Source: an uncultured Alphaproteobacteria bacterium (GTDB lineage: Bacteria; Pseudomonadota; Alphaproteobacteria; HIMB59; GCA-002718135). From it: a DNA stretch of 56,612 nt. Each line of letters starts with the position of its first letter. Within the stretch, counting starts at the first letter, position 1. Made by a program: the position numbers and the translations under genes. The notes beneath the pieces are model-generated. The model saw only the letters and a program-made list of their open reading frames with translations. It was not told the DNA's origin and did not search any database. Positions 44,372 to 54,597 of the stretch are shown piece by piece. The stretch is from assembly GCA_902511405.1 (NCBI GenBank), contig CABXEZ010000007.1, forward strand, positions 1-56,612, given 5' to 3'.

Positions 44372-45666
44372 TGAATAATATAAACATATGTATTGCTGGT
44401 TTAGGCAACGTTGGGTCTGCCCTTGTTCATTTAATTGAAAAGAATTCTGAATTAGTTAATAACAAGTCAGGTCTCAACATTAATGTCATAGGTTTATCAG
44501 CTAAAAATAAAACAAAAAAAAGAAATTTTAATATTGAAAAATATTTTTGGGTTGATGATCCTATGCAATTACTGAGCATTAGAGGTAAAAGACCTGATGT
44601 CATGATTGAGTTAATTGGGTACGAAAAAGATATTAGTTATGAGTTGGTCAAATCTGCATTAAATCAAAAAATTAATGTTGTAACAGGTAATAAAGCCATG
44701 CTTGCAATGCACGGTAATGAACTTTTTAATATTGCTGAAAAAAATAAAGTTTTGCTATTATTTGAAGCAGCTGTCGCAGGAGGTATACCGATTATTAAAA
44801 CTATTAAGAATAATATTTTTTTAAATAAAATTAATAAAATTTCAGGTATTTTAAATGGAACTACAAATTATATTTTAACAACTATGGAGTCTGAAGATAA
44901 AAGTTTTGAAGATGTTTTAATTGATGCAAAACAAAAAGGCTTTACCTCTGATCATGAATCTAAATTAGATATTGGCGGGTATGATGCTGCTCATAAGTTA
45001 ACTCTACTTACAAGTTTGGCATATGGATCCCAAGTGGATTTTGAAGTAAATGAAATTGAAGGAATTGAAAAAATAACAATTGAAGATATTAAATTTGCAA
45101 AGCAATTGGGTTATAGAATTAAATTGATATCTGAATGCTCTTTTATTGAAGGTAAATTATATGCATCTACAAAACCAAAATTAATTTCTAAAGAAAATCC
45201 AATTGCAAATACAGGAGGTGCTTTAAATGCTATTATTGTTGAAACAGATCAACTTAAAAACCTATATTTAGAGGGAGAAGGAGCTGGAGGATTTCCCACT
45301 GCCAGTTCAGTTCTTTCTGATATTTTCGAAATATCTTATAGCTCTAATTATAAATCTCTTGGCTTTGCTCAATCAAAACTTGTTAAATATGAAAAATATA
45401 ATTCATCAGATCTTGAAACAAAATATTATCTTAGAATTCGAGTTAAAGATAAACCAGGAGTGCTATCAATGATAACTAGTTATTTTAATGATGCAAATAT
45501 TTCGGTTGAAAAAATATTACAATTTCCAGACAATAATTCTGAATACATACCAATTCTTATTACTACCCACAAAATTAAGTCATCTGAATTATTAAGTTCT
45601 ATAAAAAAAATTGAGAATCTTGATTTTGTCTTTGAAAATATTTCTGCAATACCCATTGACTGTTGA
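44371..45666 (+). CDS. hom: Homoserine dehydrogenase
   Basis: 431 residues. NAD(P) loop CIAGLGNVGSALVHL, ISGILNGTTNYILTTM and the catalytic lysine region DIGGYDAAHKLTLL, followed by a C-terminal ACT domain (IRVKDKPGVLSMITSYF) for feedback control. It converts aspartate semialdehyde to homoserine, the branch opposite dapA. It overlaps recJ by about 11 bp. Confidence 0.96.
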   Translation: MNNINICIAGLGNVGSALVHLIEKNSELVNNKSGLNINVIGLSAKNKTKKRNFNIEKYFWVDDPMQLLSIRGKRPDVMIELIGYEKDISYELVKSALNQKINVVTGNKAMLAMHGNELFNIAEKNKVLLLFEAAVAGGIPIIKTIKNNIFLNKINKISGILNGTTNYILTTMESEDKSFEDVLIDAKQKGFTSDHESKLDIGGYDAAHKLTLLTSLAYGSQVDFEVNEIEGIEKITIEDIKFAKQLGYRIKLISECSFIEGKLYASTKPKLISKENPIANTGGALNAIIVETDQLKNLYLEGEGAGGFPTASSVLSDIFEISYSSNYKSLGFAQSKLVKYEKYNSSDLETKYYLRIRVKDKPGVLSMITSYFNDANISVEKILQFPDNNSEYIPILITTHKIKSSELLSSIKKIENLDFVFENISAIPIDC

Positions 45667-47422
45667 AATTAACTATATTGATAATAAAAAATCTCTACTA
45701 AGTAGAAGATGGAAGCTTTGTGATTTTGATGAAAGAAATGCAATTTATCTTAGTCAAAAATATAACTTAAAGTATATTGTATCTAAGCTATTATCAATTA
45801 GAGGCGTTGATAAAGATTATATTGAAAGCTTCCTTAATCCAAACATAAATCATGATTTTCCCAATCCTGCTAAATTAAAAGATATAGAGATAGCTACTTC
45901 TAGAGTTATTCAAGCAATAAACAATAAAGAACGAATTGGTATTATAGCTGATTATGATGTTGATGGCTCCACATCAGCTTCGATTTTATTTAAATTTCTA
46001 AAAAATTTCACTTCTTCAATAATTCTAAAAATACCTAATAGATTAGTAGACGGTTACGGTCCTAACATTAAGTTAATGAGGGAAATGTTGGATAATAAAG
46101 TTGATTTACTTCTCACTCTTGATTGTGGTACAACTTCAAATGAAATAATAGATAATAAAGAATTTAAAAATATTGATGTTATAGTAATTGATCATCATTT
46201 GAGTGAAATTAATTTACCTAATGTTTTAGCTATAATAAATCCAAATAGAGAAGATGATACAAGTGACTATAAGCAATTAGCTGCTGTTGGTGTTACTTTT
46301 TTATTTTTAATGTATCTCAGAAAAAAATTAAGAGATTTAAATAAATTTAGTAAAATAAAAGAACCAAACCTTTTATCTTATTTAGATCTTGTTGCCTTGG
46401 GAACTGTTTGTGATGTTGTTGAGTTAAAGCGATATAACAGATTGTTTGTAAAAAAAGGATTAGAGCTTATTCATAAAAGATATCATAGAGGTATTGCTAA
46501 ATTAATTGATAATTCAAAAATTGCATCATCTCCCACTTCTCAAGATTTAGGTTTTGTTGTCGGTCCTCAAATTAATGCTGCTAGCAGAATTGATGATTCA
46601 TCTCTTGCTTCTAAATTATTAATATCAAATGATATTGAACAAATTGACTCTATAAGTAGAAAATTGTTTTTATTAAACGAGAAAAGAAAATTAATTGAGA
46701 GTCAAATTTTAGATGATGCAAATAATCAAGCCGCAAATCAGACTAATTCAAATTTTATTTTAGTTTTTGGCAATAATTGGCATCAAGGTGTCTTAGGTAT
46801 TATTGCAAGTAAAATTAAAGATATTTATTATAAACCTACAATTGTTATTTCTTTTTCAAATAATATTGGAATAGGTTCGGCAAGATCTATTGAAAATGTA
46901 GATTTGGGGAAAATCATTTTAAATGCCAAGTCAGAGAAAATTTTAATTAGTGGAGGAGGGCATTCAATGGCAGCTGGCTTAAAAATCAATATTTCCAATA
47001 TGGAAAATTTAAAAATATATTTAGAAAAATCTTTATCACTTTATTCAAAAAATTTATTTAATAGAATTGATTATTTTGACTCAGTAATAACTGTAAATGA
47101 TCTTAATCTAGATTTAATCAATGGAATTGAGCAATTACAGCCTTTTGGCAAAGGTAATCCTGAACCAGTATTTATCTTAAAGGATGTTATAATCGACTCT
47201 ATAAAAATTATAAAAAATAAACACTTATTAATTTTTTTTGAAAACGATATAGGTAATAAAATTAAAGGAATTTGTTTTAATTCTAAAAAAAATATTTTGG
47301 GAGACTATTTAGAAAAATTTAATCAATTTAAATTTTTATTCTCTTGCACTGTAACTGTAGATAAATTTACATCTGAGCCAGTACCTCAAATTATCATAAA
47401 AGATATAATGAAAATTGATTAA
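45656..47422 (+). CDS. recJ: Single-stranded-DNA exonuclease RecJ
   Basis: About 588 residues from the TTG at 45656. The frame is open to a TTG at 45611, but family homology begins near SLLSRRWKL, so the later start is preferred. DHH-family motifs: IGIIADYDVDGSTSAS, LLTLDCGTTSN and VIDHHLSE. The DHHA1 motif SGGGHSMAAGL and a C-terminal OB-like domain follow. RecJ degrades ssDNA 5'-3' in recombination and mismatch repair, with the RecFOR path (recO is at 25.4 kb). Confidence 0.94.
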   Translation: MTVEINYIDNKKSLLSRRWKLCDFDERNAIYLSQKYNLKYIVSKLLSIRGVDKDYIESFLNPNINHDFPNPAKLKDIEIATSRVIQAINNKERIGIIADYDVDGSTSASILFKFLKNFTSSIILKIPNRLVDGYGPNIKLMREMLDNKVDLLLTLDCGTTSNEIIDNKEFKNIDVIVIDHHLSEINLPNVLAIINPNREDDTSDYKQLAAVGVTFLFLMYLRKKLRDLNKFSKIKEPNLLSYLDLVALGTVCDVVELKRYNRLFVKKGLELIHKRYHRGIAKLIDNSKIASSPTSQDLGFVVGPQINAASRIDDSSLASKLLISNDIEQIDSISRKLFLLNEKRKLIESQILDDANNQAANQTNSNFILVFGNNWHQGVLGIIASKIKDIYYKPTIVISFSNNIGIGSARSIENVDLGKIILNAKSEKILISGGGHSMAAGLKINISNMENLKIYLEKSLSLYSKNLFNRIDYFDSVITVNDLNLDLINGIEQLQPFGKGNPEPVFILKDVIIDSIKIIKNKHLLIFFENDIGNKIKGICFNSKKNILGDYLEKFNQFKFLFSCTVTVDKFTSEPVPQIIIKDIMKID

Positions 47423-47466
47423 ATAATTTGAAATATTAAGTTTAATATGTATATAACTTCTCAGAT

Positions 47467-47541
47467 GACCCCTTCGTCTATCGGTTAGGACACCTGGTTT
47501 TCATCCAGGAAAGAGGAGTTCGATTCTCCTAGGGGTCGCCA
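47467..47541 (+). tRNA. tRNA-Glu(UUC)
   Basis: Acceptor GACCCCT (47467-47473) pairs with AGGGGTC (47531-47537), then G and an encoded CCA. The anticodon stem CCTGG/CCAGG encloses TTTTCAT, giving anticodon TTC. The T-loop TTCGATT is standard. It is convergent with the quinone oxidoreductase gene 1 bp away. Confidence 0.97.
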
Positions 47542-47542
47542 T

Positions 47543-48526
47543 TTATGGCTCTAAAATTATTGAGCCTGAACTCTCTCTCGATTGTAAGATGATATGAGCT
47601 TCTTTAGCTTCTTCTAATTTGAATTTTTTATAAATATTGGATCTCACTTCATTGTTTTTCATTTTTTCAAATAACTTATTTGAGCAATGTATCAGCTCTT
47701 CCCGATTAAGTGTGTAGCCCATGAGACTAGGTCTGGTATAAAACAGGCTTTTTGGATTAAAAGTCTTGTGCATGTCTATTTTTTCAACCATTCCAGATGA
47801 TTGACCAAAAGATACCATTAAACCTCTTGTTGAAAGAGATTTTATTGACTCATCAAATGTATCTTTACCAACACCATCATAAACAACAGGCACTCCTTTA
47901 TTCTTGGTAATTTCCAATACTTTTTCAGAAATTATTTCTTCTTTATAATTTATTGTAAACTCACATCCGTTTTCCATAGCTAATTCAGCTTTTTCTTTGG
48001 TGCTTACTGTGCCAATCATTTTGCAACCAACAGATCTAGCCCACTGACTTGCAATTAAGCCTACACCACCAGCAGCGGCGTGAAATAATATAAAATCATC
48101 TTTTTTAATTTTATGAAGTCTTTCGAACAAATACTCTACTGTCATTCCTTGCAATAAAACAGAAGCAACTTCATCATTTGTTAAAAACTCAGGAATAGAT
48201 ATTAATTTTTCTTCTGGAAAATCTCTTATTTCACAATACGCACCAATTGGTGGAGTTGCATACGCGACTCTGTCTCCAATCTTGAAATTAACAACCTCTG
48301 AGCCAATGCCAATAATTTCTCCAGCAGCTTCCATACCAGGGCATACAGGTAAGTCTGATGGCAATGGATAGATGCCACTCCTATGGTATGTGTCTATATA
48401 ATTTAATCCAATTGAAGATTGTTTAATTCTTACTTCATTAACTTTAATTTCATCTGGTAAACTATATTCTTGATATTTAAGAACCTCAGGACCACCTAAT
48501 TTAGATATTACTACATGTTTTGGCAT
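47543..48526 (-). CDS. qor: Zinc-independent quinone oxidoreductase (MDR family)
   Basis: 327 residues from the ATG at 48526. Upstream in-frame codons exist, but this start lies 2 bp after the preceding gene's stop and begins like the family (MPKHVVISKLGGPEVL). Signatures are GLNYIDTYHRSGIYPLP, GMEAAGEIIGIG and the NADPH loop HAAAGGVGLIASQWA; no structural zinc cysteines. It reduces quinones or enones with NADPH. It forms a two-gene unit with acetoacetyl-CoA synthetase. Confidence 0.9.
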   Translation of the reverse strand: MPKHVVISKLGGPEVLKYQEYSLPDEIKVNEVRIKQSSIGLNYIDTYHRSGIYPLPSDLPVCPGMEAAGEIIGIGSEVVNFKIGDRVAYATPPIGAYCEIRDFPEEKLISIPEFLTNDEVASVLLQGMTVEYLFERLHKIKKDDFILFHAAAGGVGLIASQWARSVGCKMIGTVSTKEKAELAMENGCEFTINYKEEIISEKVLEITKNKGVPVVYDGVGKDTFDESIKSLSTRGLMVSFGQSSGMVEKIDMHKTFNPKSLFYTRPSLMGYTLNREELIHCSNKLFEKMKNNEVRSNIYKKFKLEEAKEAHIILQSRESSGSIILEP

Positions 48527-48528
48527 TT

Positions 48529-50466
48529 TTAATTTTCCTTTAATAAATAATATATACTCTGATACTCTTTTAAACAATCAGGATTTGCTAAAGCATTTTC
48601 GTTCTCAATTGGCATTCCATTGATTATATTTTTAATTGATAACTCAACTATTTTACCACTTTTAGTTTTTGGAATATCTGATACTTCAAAAATTTTACTA
48701 GGAATATGTTTAGGTGATAAATTTGTTCTTATTTCTAACTTAATATTTTTTATTAATATATCATCTAAGCTAGAATTTGAATTGAGTTTAACAAATAAAA
48801 TAACTTCAGTATCAGTATATAAACTATGTTCAACAGCTACACATTCTATAATTTTATCAATATTTTCTACCACTCTATAAATTTCAGATGTACCAATTCT
48901 AACCCCTCCAGCATTTAAAGTAGCATCAGACCTTCCATAAATTATGTACCCATCATTTATTGTCTTTTCACAATAATCTCCGTGATGCCAAATATTTTTA
49001 TATTTTTGAAAATAAGCATTTAGGTATTTTTTATTATTTTCATCATTCCAGAAATAGATTGGTTTAGATGGAAAAGGGGTTTTGCAAACCAGTTCACCTT
49101 TTTGTTGTTTTAGTGATTTCCCGTTTTGGTCAAATATATCAACATCCATTCCTAATGCTGCACATTGAATTTCACCTGAATATATATCCATATTTGGATT
49201 TCCAGTTACAAAACAAGAAACTATATCTGTCCCTCCACTAATTGATGCTAAATGCAAATTATTTTTTATATTTTCATAAACATAATCAAATGACTCTTTA
49301 ACAAGAGGAGATCCAGTGGAAGCTAAAGTTTTTAGTTTTGGTAATTTATGCTGATCTTTTATTGATATTTTATTTTGTTTTAAGTGATCAATATATTTTG
49401 CGCCCGTTCCAAAAAAAGAAATTCCTTCTTTCTCTATAATTTCAAATAGGTAGTTATTATTTGGAAAAAAAGGCGACCCATCGTATAATACAATGCTGCT
49501 CTTTGAAGCTAAACTAGATATTAACCAATTCCACATCATCCAACCACAGGTTGTAAAATAAAATACCTTATCTTTTTCTTTTATATCTAAATGAAGCTGA
49601 TGTTCCTTTTTATGCTGTATTAAAGATCCGCCAGCACCATGAACAATACATTTGGGAACACCTGTAGTTCCACTTGAAAACAAAATGTAAAGTGGATGAT
49701 TAAAATTAAATTTTTCAAATTTTTCAAATTTATATTGTGAATTTAATATTTCATTCCAATTTGTATATTCAATATTTTTTATTAAAATTTTATCGTCTGC
49801 ATATGGAATTATAATTATGTTTTCAATTGAAGGAATTTCTTTAATAATAGAGTGAATATCTTTTAGAGTATCAATCTTTTTATTATTATAAAAATAATAA
49901 TCTGTAATTATTAGTATCTTTGGATCAATTTGTTTAAACCTATCTATAATAGCTTTTGGCCCAAAGTCAGATGAGCATGATGACCAAATAGCTCCTATTT
50001 GCGCACACGCTAAAAATGCCTCAACAGTTGCTGGCATATTTGGAAGAACTGCTGCTATTCTGTCGTTTTGTTTGATATTTTTACTTTTAAAATAATGTGA
50101 AATTTTAAAAACATTTGATCTTAATTGTTTCCAACTTTTTCTCTTAGAGTGTCTCTGTTCATTATAAAATATTATTGCATCTTCATTTGAATCTTTTTGG
50201 AGACAATTTTCTGTGTAGTTTAATGTCGAAGAATTAAAAAATTTTGTTTCAATAAAGTGCTTTGAGTCTATAAAAATATCATCCTTCTTATCACCTTGAA
50301 TATTTGTGAATGACCAAAACTTATCCCAAAAAATTTCTTTATGTTCAATGCTCCATTTGTGTAAATCGCTATAAGAAGTAAAGTTACCTATGTCAGCTAA
50401 ATATTCTAAAAAAAGATTAAGGTTATTCCTTGTTGTGCTGGAAGACCACAACTTTTTTGCAGTCAT
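48529..50466 (-). CDS. Acetoacetyl-CoA synthetase
   Basis: A 645-residue AMP-forming ligase. The N-terminal part (YSDLHKWSIEHKEIFWDKFW, LNYTENCL) is the acetoacetate/acetyl-CoA synthetase lead domain. The P-loop is YILFSSGTTGVPKCIVHGAGG written as SSGTTGVPKCIVHG, the adenylate motif is YGRSDATLNAGGVRIG, and the catalytic lysine is in PKTKSGKIVE. It activates acetoacetate from ketone-body or amino-acid breakdown. It lies 5 bp downstream of irr. Confidence 0.92.
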   Translation of the reverse strand: MTAKKLWSSSTTRNNLNLFLEYLADIGNFTSYSDLHKWSIEHKEIFWDKFWSFTNIQGDKKDDIFIDSKHFIETKFFNSSTLNYTENCLQKDSNEDAIIFYNEQRHSKRKSWKQLRSNVFKISHYFKSKNIKQNDRIAAVLPNMPATVEAFLACAQIGAIWSSCSSDFGPKAIIDRFKQIDPKILIITDYYFYNNKKIDTLKDIHSIIKEIPSIENIIIIPYADDKILIKNIEYTNWNEILNSQYKFEKFEKFNFNHPLYILFSSGTTGVPKCIVHGAGGSLIQHKKEHQLHLDIKEKDKVFYFTTCGWMMWNWLISSLASKSSIVLYDGSPFFPNNNYLFEIIEKEGISFFGTGAKYIDHLKQNKISIKDQHKLPKLKTLASTGSPLVKESFDYVYENIKNNLHLASISGGTDIVSCFVTGNPNMDIYSGEIQCAALGMDVDIFDQNGKSLKQQKGELVCKTPFPSKPIYFWNDENNKKYLNAYFQKYKNIWHHGDYCEKTINDGYIIYGRSDATLNAGGVRIGTSEIYRVVENIDKIIECVAVEHSLYTDTEVILFVKLNSNSSLDDILIKNIKLEIRTNLSPKHIPSKIFEVSDIPKTKSGKIVELSIKNIINGMPIENENALANPDCLKEYQSIYYLLKEN

Positions 50467-50471
50467 TAAAT

Positions 50472-50921
50472 TTAATTGTTTTTATCTTTAAGAGTTCTTA
50501 TTCTTACAATTACATCGATATCATGAAGTTTTAAACATGCTGGGATCGAAGGTATATCAAGATCTATATTTTGTGTTGGTATATCTATTACCTTACCTTC
50601 ATCCTCGATATATAAATGATAATGACTTTGGTTGTTGTTACAATATAATGATTTATTTTGATCAACAACTATTTCTCTAATCAGCCCTAAGCTTGTAAAT
50701 TGCTTTAGAGTATTATAAATTGTAGCCATTGAAATTTTTCTTTTATCTTTTTTAACTTCATCAAATAAATTCTCTGCTGATATATGCCTCTTACCTTTAT
50801 CAAAAATAAGTCTAGCTAATACTCTACGTTGTTTTGTAGCTCTAATGCCATTTTTTTCTAACTTATTTATAGCGCTATTATAAGCACTCATTGGGTTATA
50901 TACTTCTATTGATGCAGTCAT
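50472..50921 (-). CDS. irr: Fur-family regulator, Irr type
   Basis: 149 residues. A winged helix (RATKQRRVLARLIF, SMATIYNTLKQFTSLGLI) and a dimerisation domain with SHYHLYIEDEGKVIDIP, the Irr-specific form of the Fur HHDH region. The Cys zinc sites of Fur are missing. In alphaproteobacteria Irr senses haem/iron status and controls iron and haem genes. It is first in a leftward unit with acetoacetyl-CoA synthetase and qor, and divergent from the hydrolase across 22 bp, so both starts may share control. Confidence 0.88.
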   Translation of the reverse strand: MTASIEVYNPMSAYNSAINKLEKNGIRATKQRRVLARLIFDKGKRHISAENLFDEVKKDKRKISMATIYNTLKQFTSLGLIREIVVDQNKSLYCNNNQSHYHLYIEDEGKVIDIPTQNIDLDIPSIPACLKLHDIDVIVRIRTLKDKNN

Positions 50922-50943
50922 TATATTATGTATTTATTAATCA

Positions 50944-51741
50944 ATGAATTACATATTTTTTATAGTTTTTCTATACATTTTTTTTGGTTTTCTTTTGTAT
51001 ATATTTCAACGAAGAATAATATTTAACAAATCTGGAAAGCCAAAAGCTCCTGAAAACTATACTTTAGAAAAAACTAAGGAAATTTGCATTAAAACAGTTG
51101 ATAACATAAGCCTTTTAGCTTGGTTTCACGAGGGTGATAAAAACAAGCCCATTCTTGTTTATTTCCATGGAAACTCTTTTGACATAGGAGAAAGAGCTTA
51201 TCGTATAAAAAGATATAACGACGCAGGCTTTTCAACTTTGCTGGTTAGCTGGAGGGGTTTTAGTGGCAACCAGGGAAATCCAACAGAAAATAATTTATAC
51301 TTAGACGGAAATGCTTCTATTGATTGGATTTTAAAAAATACTCAATTTAAAGTTCAAGATATTATTAATTACGGAGAATCTCTCGGTTCAGGAGTAGCTG
51401 TTGAATTAAATTTGAAATACAATTTTCTTTGCACTGTATTAGAGGCACCTTTTTCATCAATTGCTGATGTGGCTACTAAGAGATACAAGATTTATCCATC
51501 AAAATATCTGGTTAAGGATAAATTTGATAATTTAAGTAAAATTGACCAAATTAAATCACCTTTATTAATAATAAGTGGGCTTAAGGACGAAGTTGTCCCT
51601 CATTCTCATAGTAAGTTGTTATTTGAAAAAGCCAATAATAGAAAAAAATCACTTTTTATTGACGAAGCAATGCACAATAATTTATATGACTTCGGAATTG
51701 AAAAAACAGTTATTAGCTTTACTTTAAAAATATGGAAATAA
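50944..51741 (+). CDS. Membrane-anchored alpha/beta hydrolase
   Basis: 265 residues. An N-terminal anchor (YIFFIVFLYIFFGFLLYIF) precedes an alpha/beta hydrolase of the BEM46/ABHD13 kind: ILVYFHGNSFDIG (oxyanion HG), nucleophile elbow YGESLGSG, acid in ISGLKDEVVPHSHS and the terminal His in EAMHNNLYD. Substrate unknown; probably an ester or thioester. It overlaps nhaD by 10 bp. Confidence 0.85.
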   Translation: MNYIFFIVFLYIFFGFLLYIFQRRIIFNKSGKPKAPENYTLEKTKEICIKTVDNISLLAWFHEGDKNKPILVYFHGNSFDIGERAYRIKRYNDAGFSTLLVSWRGFSGNQGNPTENNLYLDGNASIDWILKNTQFKVQDIINYGESLGSGVAVELNLKYNFLCTVLEAPFSSIADVATKRYKIYPSKYLVKDKFDNLSKIDQIKSPLLIISGLKDEVVPHSHSKLLFEKANNRKKSLFIDEAMHNNLYDFGIEKTVISFTLKIWK

Positions 51742-53033
51742 ATTTAACAACGTCATACGTAGGTTTTCTTAGTCTTGCAGTTTTTTTTGTTGCTTACGCC
51801 GTGGTCATGGCAGAGGAGTTTAGTCATTTAAGGAAATCCAAGCCAGTTATTCTTTCTGCAGCTATAATTTGGGGCATAATTGCGTTTTATTTTGCAGGTG
51901 ATAAAACTTACGCTAAAGAAATAGAATATGCTTTAGAGCATAATATTTTAGAATTTGCAGAACTTTTTCTATTTCTTTTAGTGGCAATGACTTACATAAA
52001 TGCTTTAGAGGAGAGAAAAGTTTTTGATGTTGTTAGATTCCAATTAACTTCTCGTGGTCTGAGTTTTAGACAACTATTTGTTTTTACAGGAATAATTACA
52101 TTTTTTTTATCGCCAATAGCCGATAATTTAACCACTGCTTTGGTTATGTGCTCCGTAGTGATGGCGTGCGGTAAAGGAAATAGTAAATTTATATCTTTAG
52201 GGTGTATAAATATTGTTGTGGCGGCAAATGCAGGTGGAGCTTATAGTCCATTTGGGGACATTACTACTTTGATGGTTTGGCAAGCTGGAATAGTTGAGTT
52301 CTTTACTTTTTTTAATATCTTTATTCCGTCTGTAGTAAATTATTTAATTCCTGCTGCAATTATGTATTTCTTTATACCAAAAGAGAGTCCAGAAGTAAGT
52401 TCAGAAAAAATCTTCATGAAAAGAGGCGGTAAAGTTATTATTTTTTTAGGACTGTTCACTATTTTCAGTGCTGTAAACTTTCATAACATATTGCATTTAC
52501 CTCCAATGTTGGGCATGATGTTTGGTCTTGGTCTTTTAGGTTTATATTCATTTTACCTAAAAATTACTCATGATCCTGATGTGGAGGAAACTAAGTTTGA
52601 TTTCTTTAGAAAAATATCCAAAGCTGAATGGGATACTTTACTATTCTTCTTTGGTGTCATTTTGAGTGTAGGTGGATTAGGCTTTATTGGTTACTTATCA
52701 CTGATGTCTGAAATTCTATATGATGGAATGGGCCCCACTATTGCAAACGCAATAGTAGGTGTTTTATCAGCTATAGTCGATAATATCCCGGTTATGTTTG
52801 CGGTAATTACTATGAGACCTGAAATGTCCATTGATCAATGGCTATTAGTAACATTAACTACAGGAGTAGGGGGAAGTCTGTTGTCAATAGGTTCTGCTGC
52901 TGGAGTTGCTCTTATGGGTCAAGCTAGAGGTTATTATACATTTTTTGGACATTTAAAATGGACTCCGGTAATTTTCTTAGGATATGTTGCCAGTATTTAT
53001 GTTCATGTCGTGATGTCAGGCCTTCCTTGGTAA
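51732..53033 (+). CDS. nhaD: Na+/H+ antiporter NhaD
   Basis: 433 residues with about 12 spans. LSPIADNLTTALVMC and ANAGGAYSPFGDITTLMVW are the NhaD/IT-superfamily motifs with the ion-binding polar residues. The C-terminal half repeats the pattern as AIVDNIPVMFAVI. It exports Na+ in exchange for protons, fitting a marine cell with H+ pumps (proteorhodopsin, HppA). The 3' end overlaps convergent thiP by 31 bp. Confidence 0.93.
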   Translation: MEINLTTSYVGFLSLAVFFVAYAVVMAEEFSHLRKSKPVILSAAIIWGIIAFYFAGDKTYAKEIEYALEHNILEFAELFLFLLVAMTYINALEERKVFDVVRFQLTSRGLSFRQLFVFTGIITFFLSPIADNLTTALVMCSVVMACGKGNSKFISLGCINIVVAANAGGAYSPFGDITTLMVWQAGIVEFFTFFNIFIPSVVNYLIPAAIMYFFIPKESPEVSSEKIFMKRGGKVIIFLGLFTIFSAVNFHNILHLPPMLGMMFGLGLLGLYSFYLKITHDPDVEETKFDFFRKISKAEWDTLLFFFGVILSVGGLGFIGYLSLMSEILYDGMGPTIANAIVGVLSAIVDNIPVMFAVITMRPEMSIDQWLLVTLTTGVGGSLLSIGSAAGVALMGQARGYYTFFGHLKWTPVIFLGYVASIYVHVVMSGLPW

Positions 53034-54592
53034 TTAAAATTATCTATAATAAAATATATAACCATACTAAGAAATAAAATAATACCAGCTACAACAGAAG
53101 CTTCATTAAATTGGTATGTAGATATTAATTTAAATAAGTACGAAGGAAGTGTTTCAAAATTTTCGCTTCTAAAAAAAGAGATAATTGTAAAGTCACCAAA
53201 AGTTATAACTGTAGAAAATGAAAATACATAAAAAAAATTTTTTCTTAATAAAGGAAATATAATTTTTATATAACTAATGAGATCTATTCGATATGATTTT
53301 CTAAAATCATTAAAACTTAAATATAAATTTTTTAAATTACTAAAAAAAATTAATATTGCAAAAGGAAGAAGAAATATCACATTAATTAATATTACTAAAA
53401 ATACTTTAACATAGGAAAAATTAATTATAGGTTGAAAGAAAATAAAATAACCAAGACTAAAAATAATCGGAGAAATTATTAGAATCACAGAGCTAGTTAA
53501 AAGTAATAATTGCTGAAGAATAAAATTTTTATGATTAATGACTATTAGGTAGCTAATAAGTAGTCCAAAAATACTTACGATTACTCCTGTTAATAAAGAA
53601 ATTATTATAGAATTTTTAAAAGCATTAACAAATGTATAAGTTAAGTTTACTTTTAAGAATATTGATTTTGAAAATTCAGTATAAATAACCCATATAGGTG
53701 AGAATAAAACAAGAATAAAAAACAAAATAAGAAAATAATCAATAAGTTTAATCAGTCTATTATTTTGATGAGGGTGTTTATGTTTAATAGCGCCAATTTC
53801 AAAAAAATTTGATCCTTTAAATTTATAAAATCCGATAAAAACAAATGTTATGCATATAAAGATTTGAATAAAGCTTAGCAGTATCGCTTTATTAAAATTT
53901 AAATCAAATAGAGCATATTGAAATATTGCAACCTCTAACGTTGAATTTTTAGGATTACCACCAAGCGCCATAACAATAGCAAAGCTTAAAAAACAAAGAG
54001 AGAATATTATTGAAAAAACAGCAAATAAAATTTGTTTTATAATTGGTAATTCTAATTTTAAAATATTTCCTAAAAAACTAAGATTTATAGACTCAGAAAT
54101 TTCATAATATTTTTTTGGAATGTTATTAAGATTTTGAACAAATAAGCGTGTAGCAAAGGGCGTGTTTAAAAGAACATGTGCGATCAGAATTGCCTTCAGG
54201 CCGTATATTGATTTAATTGAAAATAAGTCATAAAAATTGAAATATGTATTAAAAAAACCATTATATCCAAATAATTTTATGACAGAAAAAACTACCAGTA
54301 TTGAGGGGATTACAAAAGAAAAACCACATAAAGAAATGATGAATCTAATTAATTTATTATCTTTATGTCGATTTAGCGCAAGAGCAAAAGGGATAGCCAA
54401 TACACAGCTAATAAAGGCTGAGAGAAAAGCTTGATAAAAAGAAAAAAATATTATTCTTTGGGTATATGAGTTTGATAAAAAAATTCTTACTTCTTCTATA
54501 TCATAATTTAATTTTGAAAAAATTCCTAAGAAAGGAAATAACAGTATTAGGAAAAAAAAACTTAATACTGTTATATTATATTTATTATACAA
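53003..54592 (-). CDS. thiP: Thiamine-type ABC transporter permease ThiP
   Basis: 529 residues with about 12 membrane spans in two related halves, each with a binding-protein-dependent permease signature: the first near ALGGNPKNSTLEVAIF, the second near GDFTIISFFRSENFETLP. This fused arrangement is that of ThiP. It follows thiB after 5 bp, under the same TPP riboswitch. No ATPase gene (thiQ) follows; instead the 3' end overlaps convergent nhaD, so the ATPase must be encoded elsewhere. Confidence 0.9.
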   Translation of the reverse strand: MYNKYNITVLSFFFLILLFPFLGIFSKLNYDIEEVRIFLSNSYTQRIIFFSFYQAFLSAFISCVLAIPFALALNRHKDNKLIRFIISLCGFSFVIPSILVVFSVIKLFGYNGFFNTYFNFYDLFSIKSIYGLKAILIAHVLLNTPFATRLFVQNLNNIPKKYYEISESINLSFLGNILKLELPIIKQILFAVFSIIFSLCFLSFAIVMALGGNPKNSTLEVAIFQYALFDLNFNKAILLSFIQIFICITFVFIGFYKFKGSNFFEIGAIKHKHPHQNNRLIKLIDYFLILFFILVLFSPIWVIYTEFSKSIFLKVNLTYTFVNAFKNSIIISLLTGVIVSIFGLLISYLIVINHKNFILQQLLLLTSSVILIISPIIFSLGYFIFFQPIINFSYVKVFLVILINVIFLLPFAILIFFSNLKNLYLSFNDFRKSYRIDLISYIKIIFPLLRKNFFYVFSFSTVITFGDFTIISFFRSENFETLPSYLFKLISTYQFNEASVVAGIILFLSMVIYFIIDNFNYQGRPDITT

Positions 54593-54597
54593 ATAAT

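Noticed and set aside
45611-45655. A longer RecJ start overlapping hom by 56 bp
   Set aside because: No RecJ homology in those codons; TTG 45656 gives a normal short overlap. The choice is not certain.
48527-48577. A longer start for the quinone oxidoreductase
   Set aside because: It would overlap the end of the acetoacetyl-CoA synthetase gene; MPKHVVIS at 48526 is the family-type start.
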